Below, in pieces: positions 50,742-59,725 of a stretch of DNA of 64,000 nt. The translations under genes and the position numbers were made by a program. The notes below the pieces were generated by a model that saw only the letters and a program-made list of their open reading frames with translations, ran no database searches and was not told where the DNA came from. The DNA comes from Microvirga puerhi. Lineage in GTDB: Bacteria > Pseudomonadota > Alphaproteobacteria > Rhizobiales > Beijerinckiaceae. Every line of letters begins with the position of its first letter. Positions within the stretch are counted from its first letter, which is position 1. The DNA lies in contig NZ_JAIRBM010000018.1 in the NCBI RefSeq assembly GCF_020089865.1, positions 42,251-106,250 of the forward strand, read 5' to 3'.

Positions 50742-51872
50742 ATGCAGTTGGACTTCACCCAGGACGACGAGGCCTTTCGCGTGTCGGCACGCGAGTGGTT
50801 GCTGGCGAATGCCCCGCGCAAACGCGGGCCCCTGGACGGCCAGTCGGCGCGCGCCTTTGCGCAAGCATGGCTCTCCCAATGTCATAAGGACGGTTGGTCG
50901 GGGATCGGCTGGCCAAAAGAGTATGGCGGACGTGGCCTGCCGACGGAGAAGATCATCCTTTGGTACGAGGAATATGTCAGGGCGCGGGCTCCTTCAGTGC
51001 TTGACTGCACTTTTGTGTCGCTGAATCACGCCGGACCGACGCTGATCGCCTGCGGGACCGACGAGCAGAAGGCCTACCATCTGCGCCGCATCCTCGTGGG
51101 CGACTCCATATGGTGCCAGGGCTTTTCGGAGCCGGGTTCGGGCTCTGATCTCGCATCGCTGACAACCACCGGCCTCGTGGATGGCGACCATCTTGTTGTG
51201 AATGGCCAGAAGATCTGGACGAGCTATGCAGATATTGCAGATTTCCAGGAGCTTCTGATCCGGACCGAGCCTGGATCGAAGCGACACAAGGGCCTTTCCT
51301 GGGTGATCTGCGACATGAAAAGCGAAGGGATCACCGTTCGGCCGATCAAGAACATGGCGGGCGCAACGCACTTCGCCCAGGTTTTCTACGACAACGTGCG
51401 CATCCCGCTCTCGAACGTGGTCGGGATGCTGCACGACGGCTGGCGTGTAGCGATGACAACTCTTGGGTTCGAGCGCAAGACGGCGGCCATGGGACTTCAG
51501 CTTGAATTGTCGATCAAAATCGAGGACCTGATCGCTTTGGCGGAATGTCCGCCCGGCTCAGCAATCGGCAAGCAGTTGGCCGAGCTTCGGGCCGAAGCCG
51601 CCGCCCTGAGAGCCATGACCTATCGCACGCTCTTCAAGGATCCCGTCACCGCGTCCGACGGCTCGCTCATGCGACTTTACTTCGCCGAACTGTCGCAACG
51701 CATCCACCGCGCCGCCATGGACATCCTTGGAGCCGATGCTCTTACCGACAGCACTTGGACTCATGACTACCTTGAGTCCTACAGCGAGACCATCGCTGGT
51801 GGCACAGCCGAAATCCAGCGCAACATCATTGCCGAACGCATTCTCGGCCTGCCGAGGGAGCAGCCGGCGTGA
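50742..51872 (+). CDS. acyl-CoA dehydrogenase, long subunit of a pair
   Basis: A 376-residue dehydrogenase. GWPKEYGGRGLPTEKIILWYEE, WCQGFSEPGSGSDLASLTTTG, QKIWTSYADIADF and the C-terminal SETIAGGTAEIQRNIIAERILGLPRE are all typical. It begins eight bases after the SDR stop and overlaps the next short dehydrogenase by four bases (GTGA). Confidence 0.88.
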   Translation: MQLDFTQDDEAFRVSAREWLLANAPRKRGPLDGQSARAFAQAWLSQCHKDGWSGIGWPKEYGGRGLPTEKIILWYEEYVRARAPSVLDCTFVSLNHAGPTLIACGTDEQKAYHLRRILVGDSIWCQGFSEPGSGSDLASLTTTGLVDGDHLVVNGQKIWTSYADIADFQELLIRTEPGSKRHKGLSWVICDMKSEGITVRPIKNMAGATHFAQVFYDNVRIPLSNVVGMLHDGWRVAMTTLGFERKTAAMGLQLELSIKIEDLIALAECPPGSAIGKQLAELRAEAAALRAMTYRTLFKDPVTASDGSLMRLYFAELSQRIHRAAMDILGADALTDSTWTHDYLESYSETIAGGTAEIQRNIIAERILGLPREQPA

Positions 51873-52855
51873 CCTGCGACATGAACTACAATGAAGATCA
51901 GCGTCAAATTCTCGATGCGGCCAACGCGCTCCTGAACACCAGCTATCCGCTCTCCCGCCTGCAAGAGGAAAAACCGGATGATCTGACGGCTCTGGCCGAG
52001 TTCGGAGCTTTCGCGCTGGCGTTGCCCGAGGAGCGCGGTGGGACGGGGTTCACCATCGTCGAAGAGGCCCTCGTGCACGGGCTTCTTGGCCGCCATCTGA
52101 TCTCGTCGAGAGCGCTGGCCAACCCTATCGCGGCTCGCCTTGCGGCAAGGCTCGGCCGCCACGAGATCGCAGAGCAGGTGGCGGCCGGTACGCTGAGCGT
52201 CTGTGCCGCAGTACCGGCGGACGATTCGCTCCTACTGATCGATGGGGCAAAAGCCACTCTTGGGGTCGTCTTTGGCGGTCGACAGGTGATCCTGATTGCG
52301 CTTGAGGAACTGCCGAGGGAGGGAGTGCCTGGCCTCGGCCACAGTGTAGTCTTATCGCGTGTCCGCGGACCCTTGAGCATGATCGGGGAGTGCACCGACA
52401 GCTCTCTTCTCGATACTTCCGATCTGCTTGTCACAGCGCAACTCCTCGGCATTGCCGAAGCGTCGCGCGATATGGCCGTATCCTACGCCAAGGTGCGAGA
52501 ACAATTCGGCCGGTCGATCGGTTCGTTCCAGGCCATCAAGCACCATTGTGCGAATATGTCGGTCGACGCCGAAGCACTTTCCGCGCTTCTCGACATGGCG
52601 GCCATCGCCGTTCGGGACGAGCGCGGCGACGCGGCCTTTCAGGTCGCCGCACTTCGTCTGCTCGCACCGAGAGTGGCATTCGCCAACGTCAGGACATGCA
52701 TCCAGATCCATGGCGGCATAGGATTCTCGGCCGAAGCCGATGCGCATCACTACCTGAAGCAGGTGCATGTGTTACGCCAGCTGCTGAGTGGAAACACAAT
52801 GCTCGATCTTCCAGCACCTCTTGCGCCCTATACCTCGATCAATGAAAGGAACTGA
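51869..52855 (+). CDS. acyl-CoA dehydrogenase, short subunit of a pair
   Basis: A 328-residue dehydrogenase-like protein. ALALPEERGGTGFTIVEEALVHGLLG (N-terminal helical domain), AKVREQFGRSIGSFQAIKHHCANMSVDAEALSALLDMAA and IQIHGGIGFSAEADAHHYLKQVHVLRQLLSG. Reduced middle domain, as for the short partner at 47721. GTG start at 51869 overlaps the long chain; an ATG at 51881 is possible. Confidence 0.82.
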   Translation: MTCDMNYNEDQRQILDAANALLNTSYPLSRLQEEKPDDLTALAEFGAFALALPEERGGTGFTIVEEALVHGLLGRHLISSRALANPIAARLAARLGRHEIAEQVAAGTLSVCAAVPADDSLLLIDGAKATLGVVFGGRQVILIALEELPREGVPGLGHSVVLSRVRGPLSMIGECTDSSLLDTSDLLVTAQLLGIAEASRDMAVSYAKVREQFGRSIGSFQAIKHHCANMSVDAEALSALLDMAAIAVRDERGDAAFQVAALRLLAPRVAFANVRTCIQIHGGIGFSAEADAHHYLKQVHVLRQLLSGNTMLDLPAPLAPYTSINERN

Positions 52856-52856
52856 C

Positions 52857-53687
52857 ATGCGCGTCGCCCTCATCACTGGAGCCTCCAGCGGTATCGGACT
52901 TGCAACCGCTCGGGTCTTCCTCGATGCCGACATCGCCGTGGTGGGCATCGCGCGGGATCCGCAAAAGCTGGCTGCGATGAAGCGGGATCTCGCCGATCGC
53001 AACGCGCCGATTGAAACCTTCGCGCTGGATGCCACGGACGGCGAAGCTCCGCGGCGCGCGGTGGACCTTGCCATGGAGAAGTTCGGCAGGCTCGATCATC
53101 TAGTGAACAACGCAGGAATCGGCAGCCCGAAGCCGGTACACGAAACCGACGATGCGACGCTCGATTATTTTCTCGATCTGATGCTGCGCGCACCATTCCG
53201 ATTCTGCCGTGAAGCATTAAAAGTCTTCGGCCCGGAAGCCACAATCGTCAACGTAAGTTCGACATACTCGATCCTTGGCGGGCTGAGGGGTGGGGCCTAT
53301 TCCGCCGCCAAGGGCGGCATCAATGCCTTAACGAGCCATCTAGCCTGCCAATACGGATCGTCGGGCGTACGGGCCAACGTTGTCGCCCCTGGGGTTATCC
53401 CAACCCCGATGACCTTTCATCGGCTGGAAGATGAGGGATTCCTGCGGATGAATCTCGATATGACTCCATCCTCACGGATGGGAACGGTTGAAGACGTGGC
53501 GCAGGCGATCTTCTTCCTGTCCTCCCCAGCCTCAGGATGGATCAATGGACAGGTATTGGCGGTTGATGGCGGCTGGAGCGCGACTAAGTTCCTTACTGAA
53601 GAAGCCCTGACGGCCGAGCGCAAGATGACGTCTCCTAGCTGGACTCATTCGGGCAAGCCTCGTCCGTCTGAGAAAGAGGAGAGCTAG
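52857..53687 (+). CDS. short-chain dehydrogenase/reductase (SDR)
   Basis: A 276-residue SDR. TGASSGIGLA, NNAGIG, NVSSTYSIL with Ser, AYSAAKGG (Tyr, Lys) and INGQVLAVDGGWSA. AAAGGAAC precedes ATG 52857; earlier starts lie inside the dehydrogenase. Last of the four-gene rightward block. Confidence 0.88.
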   Translation: MRVALITGASSGIGLATARVFLDADIAVVGIARDPQKLAAMKRDLADRNAPIETFALDATDGEAPRRAVDLAMEKFGRLDHLVNNAGIGSPKPVHETDDATLDYFLDLMLRAPFRFCREALKVFGPEATIVNVSSTYSILGGLRGGAYSAAKGGINALTSHLACQYGSSGVRANVVAPGVIPTPMTFHRLEDEGFLRMNLDMTPSSRMGTVEDVAQAIFFLSSPASGWINGQVLAVDGGWSATKFLTEEALTAERKMTSPSWTHSGKPRPSEKEES

Positions 53688-53753
53688 AACCATTTCCAAT
53701 TATCTTTTGTCATGAGTTTGCCGTTTCAGACAGTGAACTCGAGCCAGCTTGCT

Positions 53754-53789
53754 GAAAAAGCCCTCGCTTGCCGATCGTTTTGCGGGGCT
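53754..53789 (-). terminator. intrinsic terminator of the CoA-transferase/racemase gene
   Basis: On the minus strand AGCCCCGC pairs with GCGAGGGCT (one bulge) and is followed by TTTTT. It begins at the stop codon of the gene at 53789 and ends the leftward transcript. Confidence 0.6.
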
Positions 53790-54907
53790 CAGATCCATCG
53801 GGCCAATGCGGCGTCCATCGTGACGACCTTGTCTGCAATTTTGCGTACCGAGGACGGTGTTCCAGAGAAGCGCGGAGCAGGCGCCGGCTGAGCGACGCCG
53901 TTAATGTCGATAAATGTCTGTCGATCGGCCATATGCGGATGCGCGGCGGCCTCGCTCAATGTCAGGACCGGCGTGACACAGGTATCGAGGACGCTAAGGA
54001 GCTGGCACCATTCATCTCTGGTCTTCAGCTTAAAGCGTTGCTCCAGGAGCGTGTGCAGCCGCTTCCAGTTCCGGACATCGTCGCGATCGGGCAGCTCGTC
54101 GCGCGCGAACCCCAGCTGCGTGCAGAGAAGATCGTAGAATTTCGGCTCGAGGGCTCCGACCGAGAGGTGCTTGCCGTCGGAGCATTCGAACGTTCGATAG
54201 AAGGGGGCGCCCCCATCCAGAAGATTCTCTGCTCGTCTTGAGGTCCATTGTCCTTGGCTCGACAGATCGGCGAACATTGCCATCAGGGATGCCGCTCCGT
54301 CGCAGATGGCGCAATCGACGACCTGACCGAGGCCGGTTTGCTGAGCAGAGATGATGCCGGCCAGGATGCCAGCCACGAGATAGAGGGATCCGCCCCCATA
54401 ATCGCCGGCCAGGTTCAAGGGCGGCACGGGTCGATCCTCCGGGCCGATGGCTGCGAGAGCACCCGCAACAGAGATATAATTGATATCATGGCCAGCAATC
54501 TGGGAGAGGGGCCCCGTTTGACCCCAGCCTGTCATTCTGCCGTAGACGAGCTTGGGATTGCGCTGCAGTACAAGATCCGGACCGAGGCCGAGGCGCTCCA
54601 TGACACCCGGCCGGAAACCCTCGATCAGGGCATCCGACCGTTCGATGAGCGACATCAGGTCGGTTACCTGCGATGCATCCTTCAGGTCGACAAAAAGCGT
54701 AGGGCGTCCTCTGTTGACGACGTTCCGCGAATACGGATCGCCTCCGCCGGGCCGGTCGATCCGCAGTATGTCAGCGCCCATGTCGGCAAGAAGCATCGCG
54801 GCAAACGGACCGGGCCCGATTCCGACAAATTCCAGGACTTTCAACCCCGACAGAGGGCCACTTCTCGCCTTCTCGTTTCCCGCCGACGCTCGCTCTAAAT
54901 CTGCCAT
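53789..54907 (-). CDS. family III CoA-transferase superfamily, alpha-methylacyl-CoA racemase-like
   Basis: A 372-residue CaiB/BaiF protein of the racemase group. GIGPGPFAAMLLADMGADILRIDRPGG, then H140 in AGHDINYISVAGAL and D169 in NLAGDYGGGS correspond to the catalytic His and Asp of alpha-methylacyl-CoA racemase. It would equilibrate (R)/(S) 2-methyl branches before dehydrogenation, pointing to a branched substrate. Four bases after the dehydrogenase at 54912; one transcript with the thiolase. Confidence 0.86.
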   Translation of the reverse strand: MADLERASAGNEKARSGPLSGLKVLEFVGIGPGPFAAMLLADMGADILRIDRPGGGDPYSRNVVNRGRPTLFVDLKDASQVTDLMSLIERSDALIEGFRPGVMERLGLGPDLVLQRNPKLVYGRMTGWGQTGPLSQIAGHDINYISVAGALAAIGPEDRPVPPLNLAGDYGGGSLYLVAGILAGIISAQQTGLGQVVDCAICDGAASLMAMFADLSSQGQWTSRRAENLLDGGAPFYRTFECSDGKHLSVGALEPKFYDLLCTQLGFARDELPDRDDVRNWKRLHTLLEQRFKLKTRDEWCQLLSVLDTCVTPVLTLSEAAAHPHMADRQTFIDINGVAQPAPAPRFSGTPSSVRKIADKVVTMDAALARWI

Positions 54908-54911
54908 CTGA

Positions 54912-56045
54912 TCAATGTGTCAGAGTTCGAGCGATGACGATGCGCTGGATGTCGCTTGTTCCTTCGTAGATCTGGCAGACGCGCACATCCCGATAGATGC
55001 GCTCTACTGGGAAGTCCTCAGTGTAGCCATAGCCGCCGAAAATCTGGATCGCATCGGAGCAGACCTTTTCCGCCATTTCGGACGCAAAAAGCTTTGCCAT
55101 CGAGGCTTCCTTGAGCGCAGGCTGGCCGGCGTCCCGCAGTGAAGCTGCGTGAAGGACAAGCTGCCGGGCGGCCTCGATCCGTGTCGCCATATCGGCAAGG
55201 CGGAAAGCAATGGCCTGGTGGCCAATGAGCTTGCTGCCCATGCTTTCTCTGTCGTTGGCATAGGCAATTGCCGCTTCCAGGGCGGCGCGTGCCATTCCAA
55301 CCGATTGCGCTGCGATGCCGATCCGCCCGCCCTCAAGATTCGAGAGCGCAATGCGATAGCCTTCGCCCTCGCCGCCAAGCAGGTTCTCGGCCGGGATTTC
55401 CAGGTCCTCGAATGCGATCTGCGCCGTATCAGACAAGTGCTGGCCCAGCTTCTTCTCGATGCTGACGATGCGATAGCCAGGGGTTTGGGTCGGCACGATG
55501 AAGGCTGAGATGCCGCGCTTGCCAGCATCGGGATTCGTCACGGCAAAGACAATCGCTATATCGCCGTGCTTGCCAGAGGTGATGAACTGCTTCACACCGT
55601 TCAATATCCATCCGGTGCTGGTTCTCCGTGCACGTGTGCGCAAGGCCGAAGCATCGGAGCCTGCATGAGGCTCGGTGAGGCAAAAGGCGCCAAGCCACTC
55701 CCCTCGAGCCATCGGGCGCAGAAACTTCTCTTTCTGTGCGTCGGCGCCGTAGCGCAGAAGCGGCACGCAGCCGACAGAATTGTGGACGCTCATGATGGTG
55801 GAGATCGCACCGTTTCCCGCGGCAATCTCCTCAAGAGCGATGGCATAGGCAACCGAGTCGCTCATGGCCCCGTCCCATTCCTCGGGAACGAGCATGCCCA
55901 TGAGGCCGAGCGTACCCATCTCTCTGATAACATCCTTCGGGAAGTGGTGTGTTCGGTCCCATTCTGCGGAATTGGGAGCGAGCCGCTCTGCTGCGAACCG
56001 GCGCGCCATGTCGCGCACCATCTCGTGGTTCTCGTCAAGGATCAT
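54912..56045 (-). CDS. acyl-CoA dehydrogenase (short/branched-chain type)
   Basis: A 377-residue canonical FAD acyl-CoA dehydrogenase. [39 protein letters not shown], and catalytic E361 in [18 protein letters not shown], in the MCAD/SCAD position. Unlike the paired enzymes it looks self-sufficient. Follows the thiolase by 26 bases. Confidence 0.92.
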   Translation of the reverse strand: MILDENHEMVRDMARRFAAERLAPNSAEWDRTHHFPKDVIREMGTLGLMGMLVPEEWDGAMSDSVAYAIALEEIAAGNGAISTIMSVHNSVGCVPLLRYGADAQKEKFLRPMARGEWLGAFCLTEPHAGSDASALRTRARRTSTGWILNGVKQFITSGKHGDIAIVFAVTNPDAGKRGISAFIVPTQTPGYRIVSIEKKLGQHLSDTAQIAFEDLEIPAENLLGGEGEGYRIALSNLEGGRIGIAAQSVGMARAALEAAIAYANDRESMGSKLIGHQAIAFRLADMATRIEAARQLVLHAASLRDAGQPALKEASMAKLFASEMAEKVCSDAIQIFGGYGYTEDFPVERIYRDVRVCQIYEGTSDIQRIVIARTLTH

Positions 56046-56071
56046 TGAGATTTTCCTTCGACTCTATCGGT

Positions 56072-57238
56072 TCAGATCAGCTCCAGAGCCATCGCTGTCG
56101 CTTCGCCGCCACCGATGCAAAGGGAGGCGACACCGCGGTGTAGGCCGGCAGCTTTCAGGGCGTAGAGGAGTGTGACAATCACGCGTGCGCCAGAACAGCC
56201 GATGGGATGACCTAGCGCACAGGCTCCGCCATTCACATTGATCTTGTCGTGCGGGATGTCCAGATCCCGCATGGCCGCCATGACAACCACGGCGAATGCC
56301 TCGTTGATCTCGAAGAGATCGACGTCGCTCGCCGACCAACCAACTCGATCGAGGAGCTTACGGACGGCGAAGACCGGTGCCGTGGTGAACCAAGCTGGCT
56401 CCTGCGCGTGTCCCGCATGGCCACGAATGACTGCGAGAGGCGTCATGCCCTTGGCCTCGGCTGTTGAGAGACGCGTCACCACGAGTGCCGCGGCACCATC
56501 GGAGATGGACGAAGAATTGGCTGCCGTGACCGTGCCGCCGTCGCGGAAAGCCGGACGCAACTGCGGAATCTTTTCGGGCTTGGCCCGAGAGGGCTGCTCA
56601 TCGTCCGCAACGGCGCCGACAGCCACGATCTCGTTACGGAATGCACCTGCGCGCGTCGCCGTGAGAGCGCGTTCCAGCGACGCGAGTGCATAGGCGTCCT
56701 GCGCTTCACGCGTGAACTGGTAGGCCTCGGCCGTATCTTCAGCGAAGGTACCCATCGCCCGGCCCCTGTCGTAGGCGTCCTCCAGGCCGTCGAGAAACAT
56801 GTGATCCAGGATGCGGCCGTGGCCGATCCGGTAGCCTCCGCGGGCCTTGTCGAGGAGATAGGGTGCATTCGTCATGCTCTCCATCCCGCCAGCGACGACG
56901 ATATCGGCACTGCCCGCGGCTATCAGATCGTGAGCGAGCATCGCTGTCTTCATCCCCGACCCGCAGACCTTGTTGACGGTGCTGCAAGGAACGGAGGCGG
57001 GGAGACCCGCGCCGAGAGCCGCTTGGCGGGCAGGCGCCTGCCCGAGACCTGCCGGCAGGACGCAGCCCATCAGCACCTCGTCCACGTCATCCGGAGAAAG
57101 ACCTGCACGCTCAATGGCGGCCGCTATGACTGTTGTGCCGAGCTCCGTGGCCGACTTGTCCTTGAGGGCACCCTGGAAGGCGCCGATCGGCGTGCGCGCT
57201 GCTGCGGCAATGATAATCGGATCGGTAGCTGCTGGCAT
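56072..57238 (-). CDS. acetyl-CoA C-acyltransferase/acetyltransferase (thiolase)
   Basis: A 388-residue thiolase. Nucleophile C92 in TVNKVCGSGMK, then H344 in LGHPIGCSGAR and C374 in LCIGGGEATAMALE form the catalytic set. Cleaves 3-oxoacyl-CoA. First gene of the leftward trio (thiolase, dehydrogenase, racemase), divergent from TetR. Confidence 0.92.
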   Translation of the reverse strand: MPAATDPIIIAAAARTPIGAFQGALKDKSATELGTTVIAAAIERAGLSPDDVDEVLMGCVLPAGLGQAPARQAALGAGLPASVPCSTVNKVCGSGMKTAMLAHDLIAAGSADIVVAGGMESMTNAPYLLDKARGGYRIGHGRILDHMFLDGLEDAYDRGRAMGTFAEDTAEAYQFTREAQDAYALASLERALTATRAGAFRNEIVAVGAVADDEQPSRAKPEKIPQLRPAFRDGGTVTAANSSSISDGAAALVVTRLSTAEAKGMTPLAVIRGHAGHAQEPAWFTTAPVFAVRKLLDRVGWSASDVDLFEINEAFAVVVMAAMRDLDIPHDKINVNGGACALGHPIGCSGARVIVTLLYALKAAGLHRGVASLCIGGGEATAMALELI

Positions 57239-57326
57239 GATGGAACCCCGTGGAGACCGATTGACAGTTGTTTACTCGTCAGTATACCTCTTACGCAAGA
57301 AAATAATACCGACTGGAGAATAACCT
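57239..57326. promoter_or_regulatory. divergent promoter region thiolase/tetR
   Basis: TACT-CGTC-AGTA (57273-57284) has symmetric four-base arms, and ACCGACTGG lies near 57309; either may bind the TetR regulator encoded to the right. ACCGAC also occurs in the MaoC/NMO divergent region. Weak evidence. Confidence 0.3.
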
Positions 57327-57965
57327 ATGGCGCGAAGTTCCGCCGCCGTTGCGTCGCCTTGGTCCACTCCCGAGGAGCGGGCGCGTGAAAGGGAACAGAA
57401 GCGTGAGGCGGTTCTGGGCACCGCAGTCAGGTTCTTCAACACGAAAGGATTCCACGCGACATCGCTCGATGATGTCGCGCTGGCATTGAACGTTACCAAG
57501 CCCACGATCTATCACTACTTTGCCAGCAAGGATGAAGTGCTGTTCGAATGCGTCCGTCGCGGGCTCGAAAGTATCCGCGAATCCGCGACCACGGCGGCGG
57601 CACACGGCGGAACGGGCCGCGAACGCCTGCGTACTATGCTGCTCGACTACGCCATAGTGATGACCAAGGACTTCGGCATCTGCGTGTCGCGTACCCAGGA
57701 CACGCAGCTCTCACCCGACAGCCGCACCCGGTTTCGTGCTCTGAAGCGCGAGATCGACATCATCATCCGCCACGTCATTGAGGAGGGGATCGCAGACGGC
57801 TCGATCAAGGCTGGGGATCCGCGCTTGGCCACGTTCACCGTGACCGGCGCATTGAACTGGATCGCCCACTGGTACGATCCGGAAGGCAGGATGTCGGCTC
57901 AAGACGTCGCAGAGGGCACGGTTGCCATGCTTTTGACGGGGCTTTCTCCGGGCGGGAAGGATTAA
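57327..57965 (+). CDS. TetR-family transcriptional regulator
   Basis: A 212-residue regulator. The N-terminal HTH is typical: REAVLGTAVRFFNTKGFHATSLDDVALALNVTKPTIYHYFASKDEVLFEC. The C-terminal domain resembles TetR_C regulators of fatty acid and CoA-dependent catabolism. GGAG lies 8 bases upstream. Two bases separate its stop from the NMO start, so it is cotranscribed with the rightward block and probably represses both divergent units, sensing an acyl-CoA. Confidence 0.9.
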   Translation: MARSSAAVASPWSTPEERAREREQKREAVLGTAVRFFNTKGFHATSLDDVALALNVTKPTIYHYFASKDEVLFECVRRGLESIRESATTAAAHGGTGRERLRTMLLDYAIVMTKDFGICVSRTQDTQLSPDSRTRFRALKREIDIIIRHVIEEGIADGSIKAGDPRLATFTVTGALNWIAHWYDPEGRMSAQDVAEGTVAMLLTGLSPGGKD

Positions 57966-57967
57966 TC

Positions 57968-58921
57968 ATGTCAATTCCGGATGCATTCGGCCGATTGCGG
58001 CTGCCTGCGGTGGCGGCGCCTATGTTTCTGACCTCAGGCCCGGATCTGGTGGTCGAGGTTTGCCGTTCCGGAGTGGTCGGCACCTTCCCGGCTCTCAATC
58101 AGCGCACCACGGCTGGGTTTGTGGATTGGTTGGATGAGATCGGGGCGCGTCTCGAACCGTATCCAGAGGCGGCGCCCTTCGGCGTCAATCTCATCGTTCA
58201 TCGTTCCAATCCCCGCCTGGAAGCCGACCTCGAACAGGTCGTCGTTCACAAGGTGCCGCTGGTTATCACTTCGCTCGGCGCAAGGCCGGACGTCGTAAGA
58301 GCGGTGCATTCCTACGGGGGACTGGTTTTTCACGACGTGATCAGCCGCCGTCACGCCGAGAAGGCAGCGGAGGCAGGCGTCGATGGCATTGTTGCTGTCT
58401 GCGCGGGTGCGGGGGGCCATGCGGGCACGCTCAGTCCCTTCGGACTTATTCCGGAGATTCGCTCGTTCTTCGACGGAACGATTCTGCTGTCCGGTGCGAT
58501 CAGTACTGGCGCACAGATCGCCGCCGCTCGGATCATGGGGGCGGACATGGCCTATATGGGCACCCGCTTTCTCGTCACGAAGGAGGCGCTGGTCAGCGCG
58601 ACGCAGAAGGACATGACGGTGGTGGCGCGCTCGTCGGATATTCTCTACACGCCGGCGATTTCCGGCGTGGCGGCCAATTTCCTTCGACCAAGCATCGTGG
58701 CGGCCGGTCTCGATCCGGACAATCTCACCATTCACGGCGCGCTCGACATGCAGAACGAGGCCAAGGCCTGGAAGACCGTATGGTCGGCAGGACATGGCGT
58801 AGCGGCAATCGACGATCTGCCGGGAGCTGCAGAGCTCTGCGATCGACTCGTGACGGAATATGCCGTGGCCATGGCGGCTGCTGCGAGCGATCCCTATTCA
58901 ATTCGGACGGTTCGGCTATGA
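57968..58921 (+). CDS. nitronate monooxygenase-family flavoprotein (NMO-like)
   Basis: A 317-residue FMN protein, paralogue of the gene at 37775: PAVAAPMFLTSGPDL, HAEKAAEAGVDGIVAVCAGAGGHAGTLSPF with conserved His, LLSGAISTGAQIAAARIMGADMAYMGTRFLVTKEA. Role in the pathway unknown; possible enoyl-CoA reductase or detoxifying flavoprotein. Overlaps the next crotonase by ATGA. Confidence 0.86.
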   Translation: MSIPDAFGRLRLPAVAAPMFLTSGPDLVVEVCRSGVVGTFPALNQRTTAGFVDWLDEIGARLEPYPEAAPFGVNLIVHRSNPRLEADLEQVVVHKVPLVITSLGARPDVVRAVHSYGGLVFHDVISRRHAEKAAEAGVDGIVAVCAGAGGHAGTLSPFGLIPEIRSFFDGTILLSGAISTGAQIAAARIMGADMAYMGTRFLVTKEALVSATQKDMTVVARSSDILYTPAISGVAANFLRPSIVAAGLDPDNLTIHGALDMQNEAKAWKTVWSAGHGVAAIDDLPGAAELCDRLVTEYAVAMAAAASDPYSIRTVRL

Positions 58922-59700
58922 ATGCACCCATTCTTGTAGAAAGCGCCGATGGCATCGCGCGGCTCACGTTCAACAGGCCCGAGCGGCTGAACGCGATCGA
59001 CGTGGAAATGGCTGAAGCCTTCGCGTCCGCCGTTGAAACGGTACTCCGGGACTCGGCCATCCGCGTGATCCTTTTGACCGCCAAAGGCCGCGCTTTCGTG
59101 GCCGGCGGGGACCTCGCGAGCTTTCGAAGCGCCGCCGACAAGGTCGCGATGGCCGATGCGATCATCGGACCGATGCACAAAGGACTAAAGCGCTTGGCCG
59201 AGGCGCCCGCCATCGTTCTGTGCGCTGCGCACGGAGCCATTGCAGGCGCCGGCATGTCGATCCTCTCCTTCGTCGATCTTGCCATCGTGGCCGAGGATGC
59301 GACCTTCAACATGGCTTATGCGCGCGTTGGGGTCCCGCCCGATTGCGGCGGATCATGGGCCCTGCCGCGAATCGTCGGGTTGCGTCGTGCGCTTGAACTC
59401 GCTCTCCTGGCAGAGACCATCGATGCGGCTGAAGCACTGAGGCTTGGCCTCGTCAACCGGGTGGTGCCTCGCCCGCTCCTGGAGGAAGAGGCCCTGAAGA
59501 CCGCCACGCGGCTTGCAAAAGCGGCCCCTGCTGCCATGGCGAGGACCAAAATGCTGATGCGTGGCGCTTTCACGACCGCCGTCGATGAGCATCTCGATGC
59601 CGAACGGAGCGGCTTTGCCAGTTGCGCGGCGACCGAGGATTTCATCGAGGCGTTGGATGCCTTCTTCGGTAAGCGCAGTCCCCGATTTACCGGCCGCTGA
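58918..59700 (+). CDS. enoyl-CoA hydratase/isomerase (crotonase)
   Basis: A 260-residue crotonase. RPERLNAIDVEMAEAF, FVAGGDLASF oxyanion hole and GAIAGAGMSILSFVDLAIVAEDATFNMAYARVGVPPDCGGSWALPR. The glutamates of classical hydratase are replaced (AGAGMS, YARVGV), as in isomerase-type members. Start at 58918 overlaps the NMO stop. Confidence 0.87.
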   Translation: MNAPILVESADGIARLTFNRPERLNAIDVEMAEAFASAVETVLRDSAIRVILLTAKGRAFVAGGDLASFRSAADKVAMADAIIGPMHKGLKRLAEAPAIVLCAAHGAIAGAGMSILSFVDLAIVAEDATFNMAYARVGVPPDCGGSWALPRIVGLRRALELALLAETIDAAEALRLGLVNRVVPRPLLEEEALKTATRLAKAAPAAMARTKMLMRGAFTTAVDEHLDAERSGFASCAATEDFIEALDAFFGKRSPRFTGR

Positions 59701-59725
59701 GGCCAGACCAGAGGATCGATAGGCG

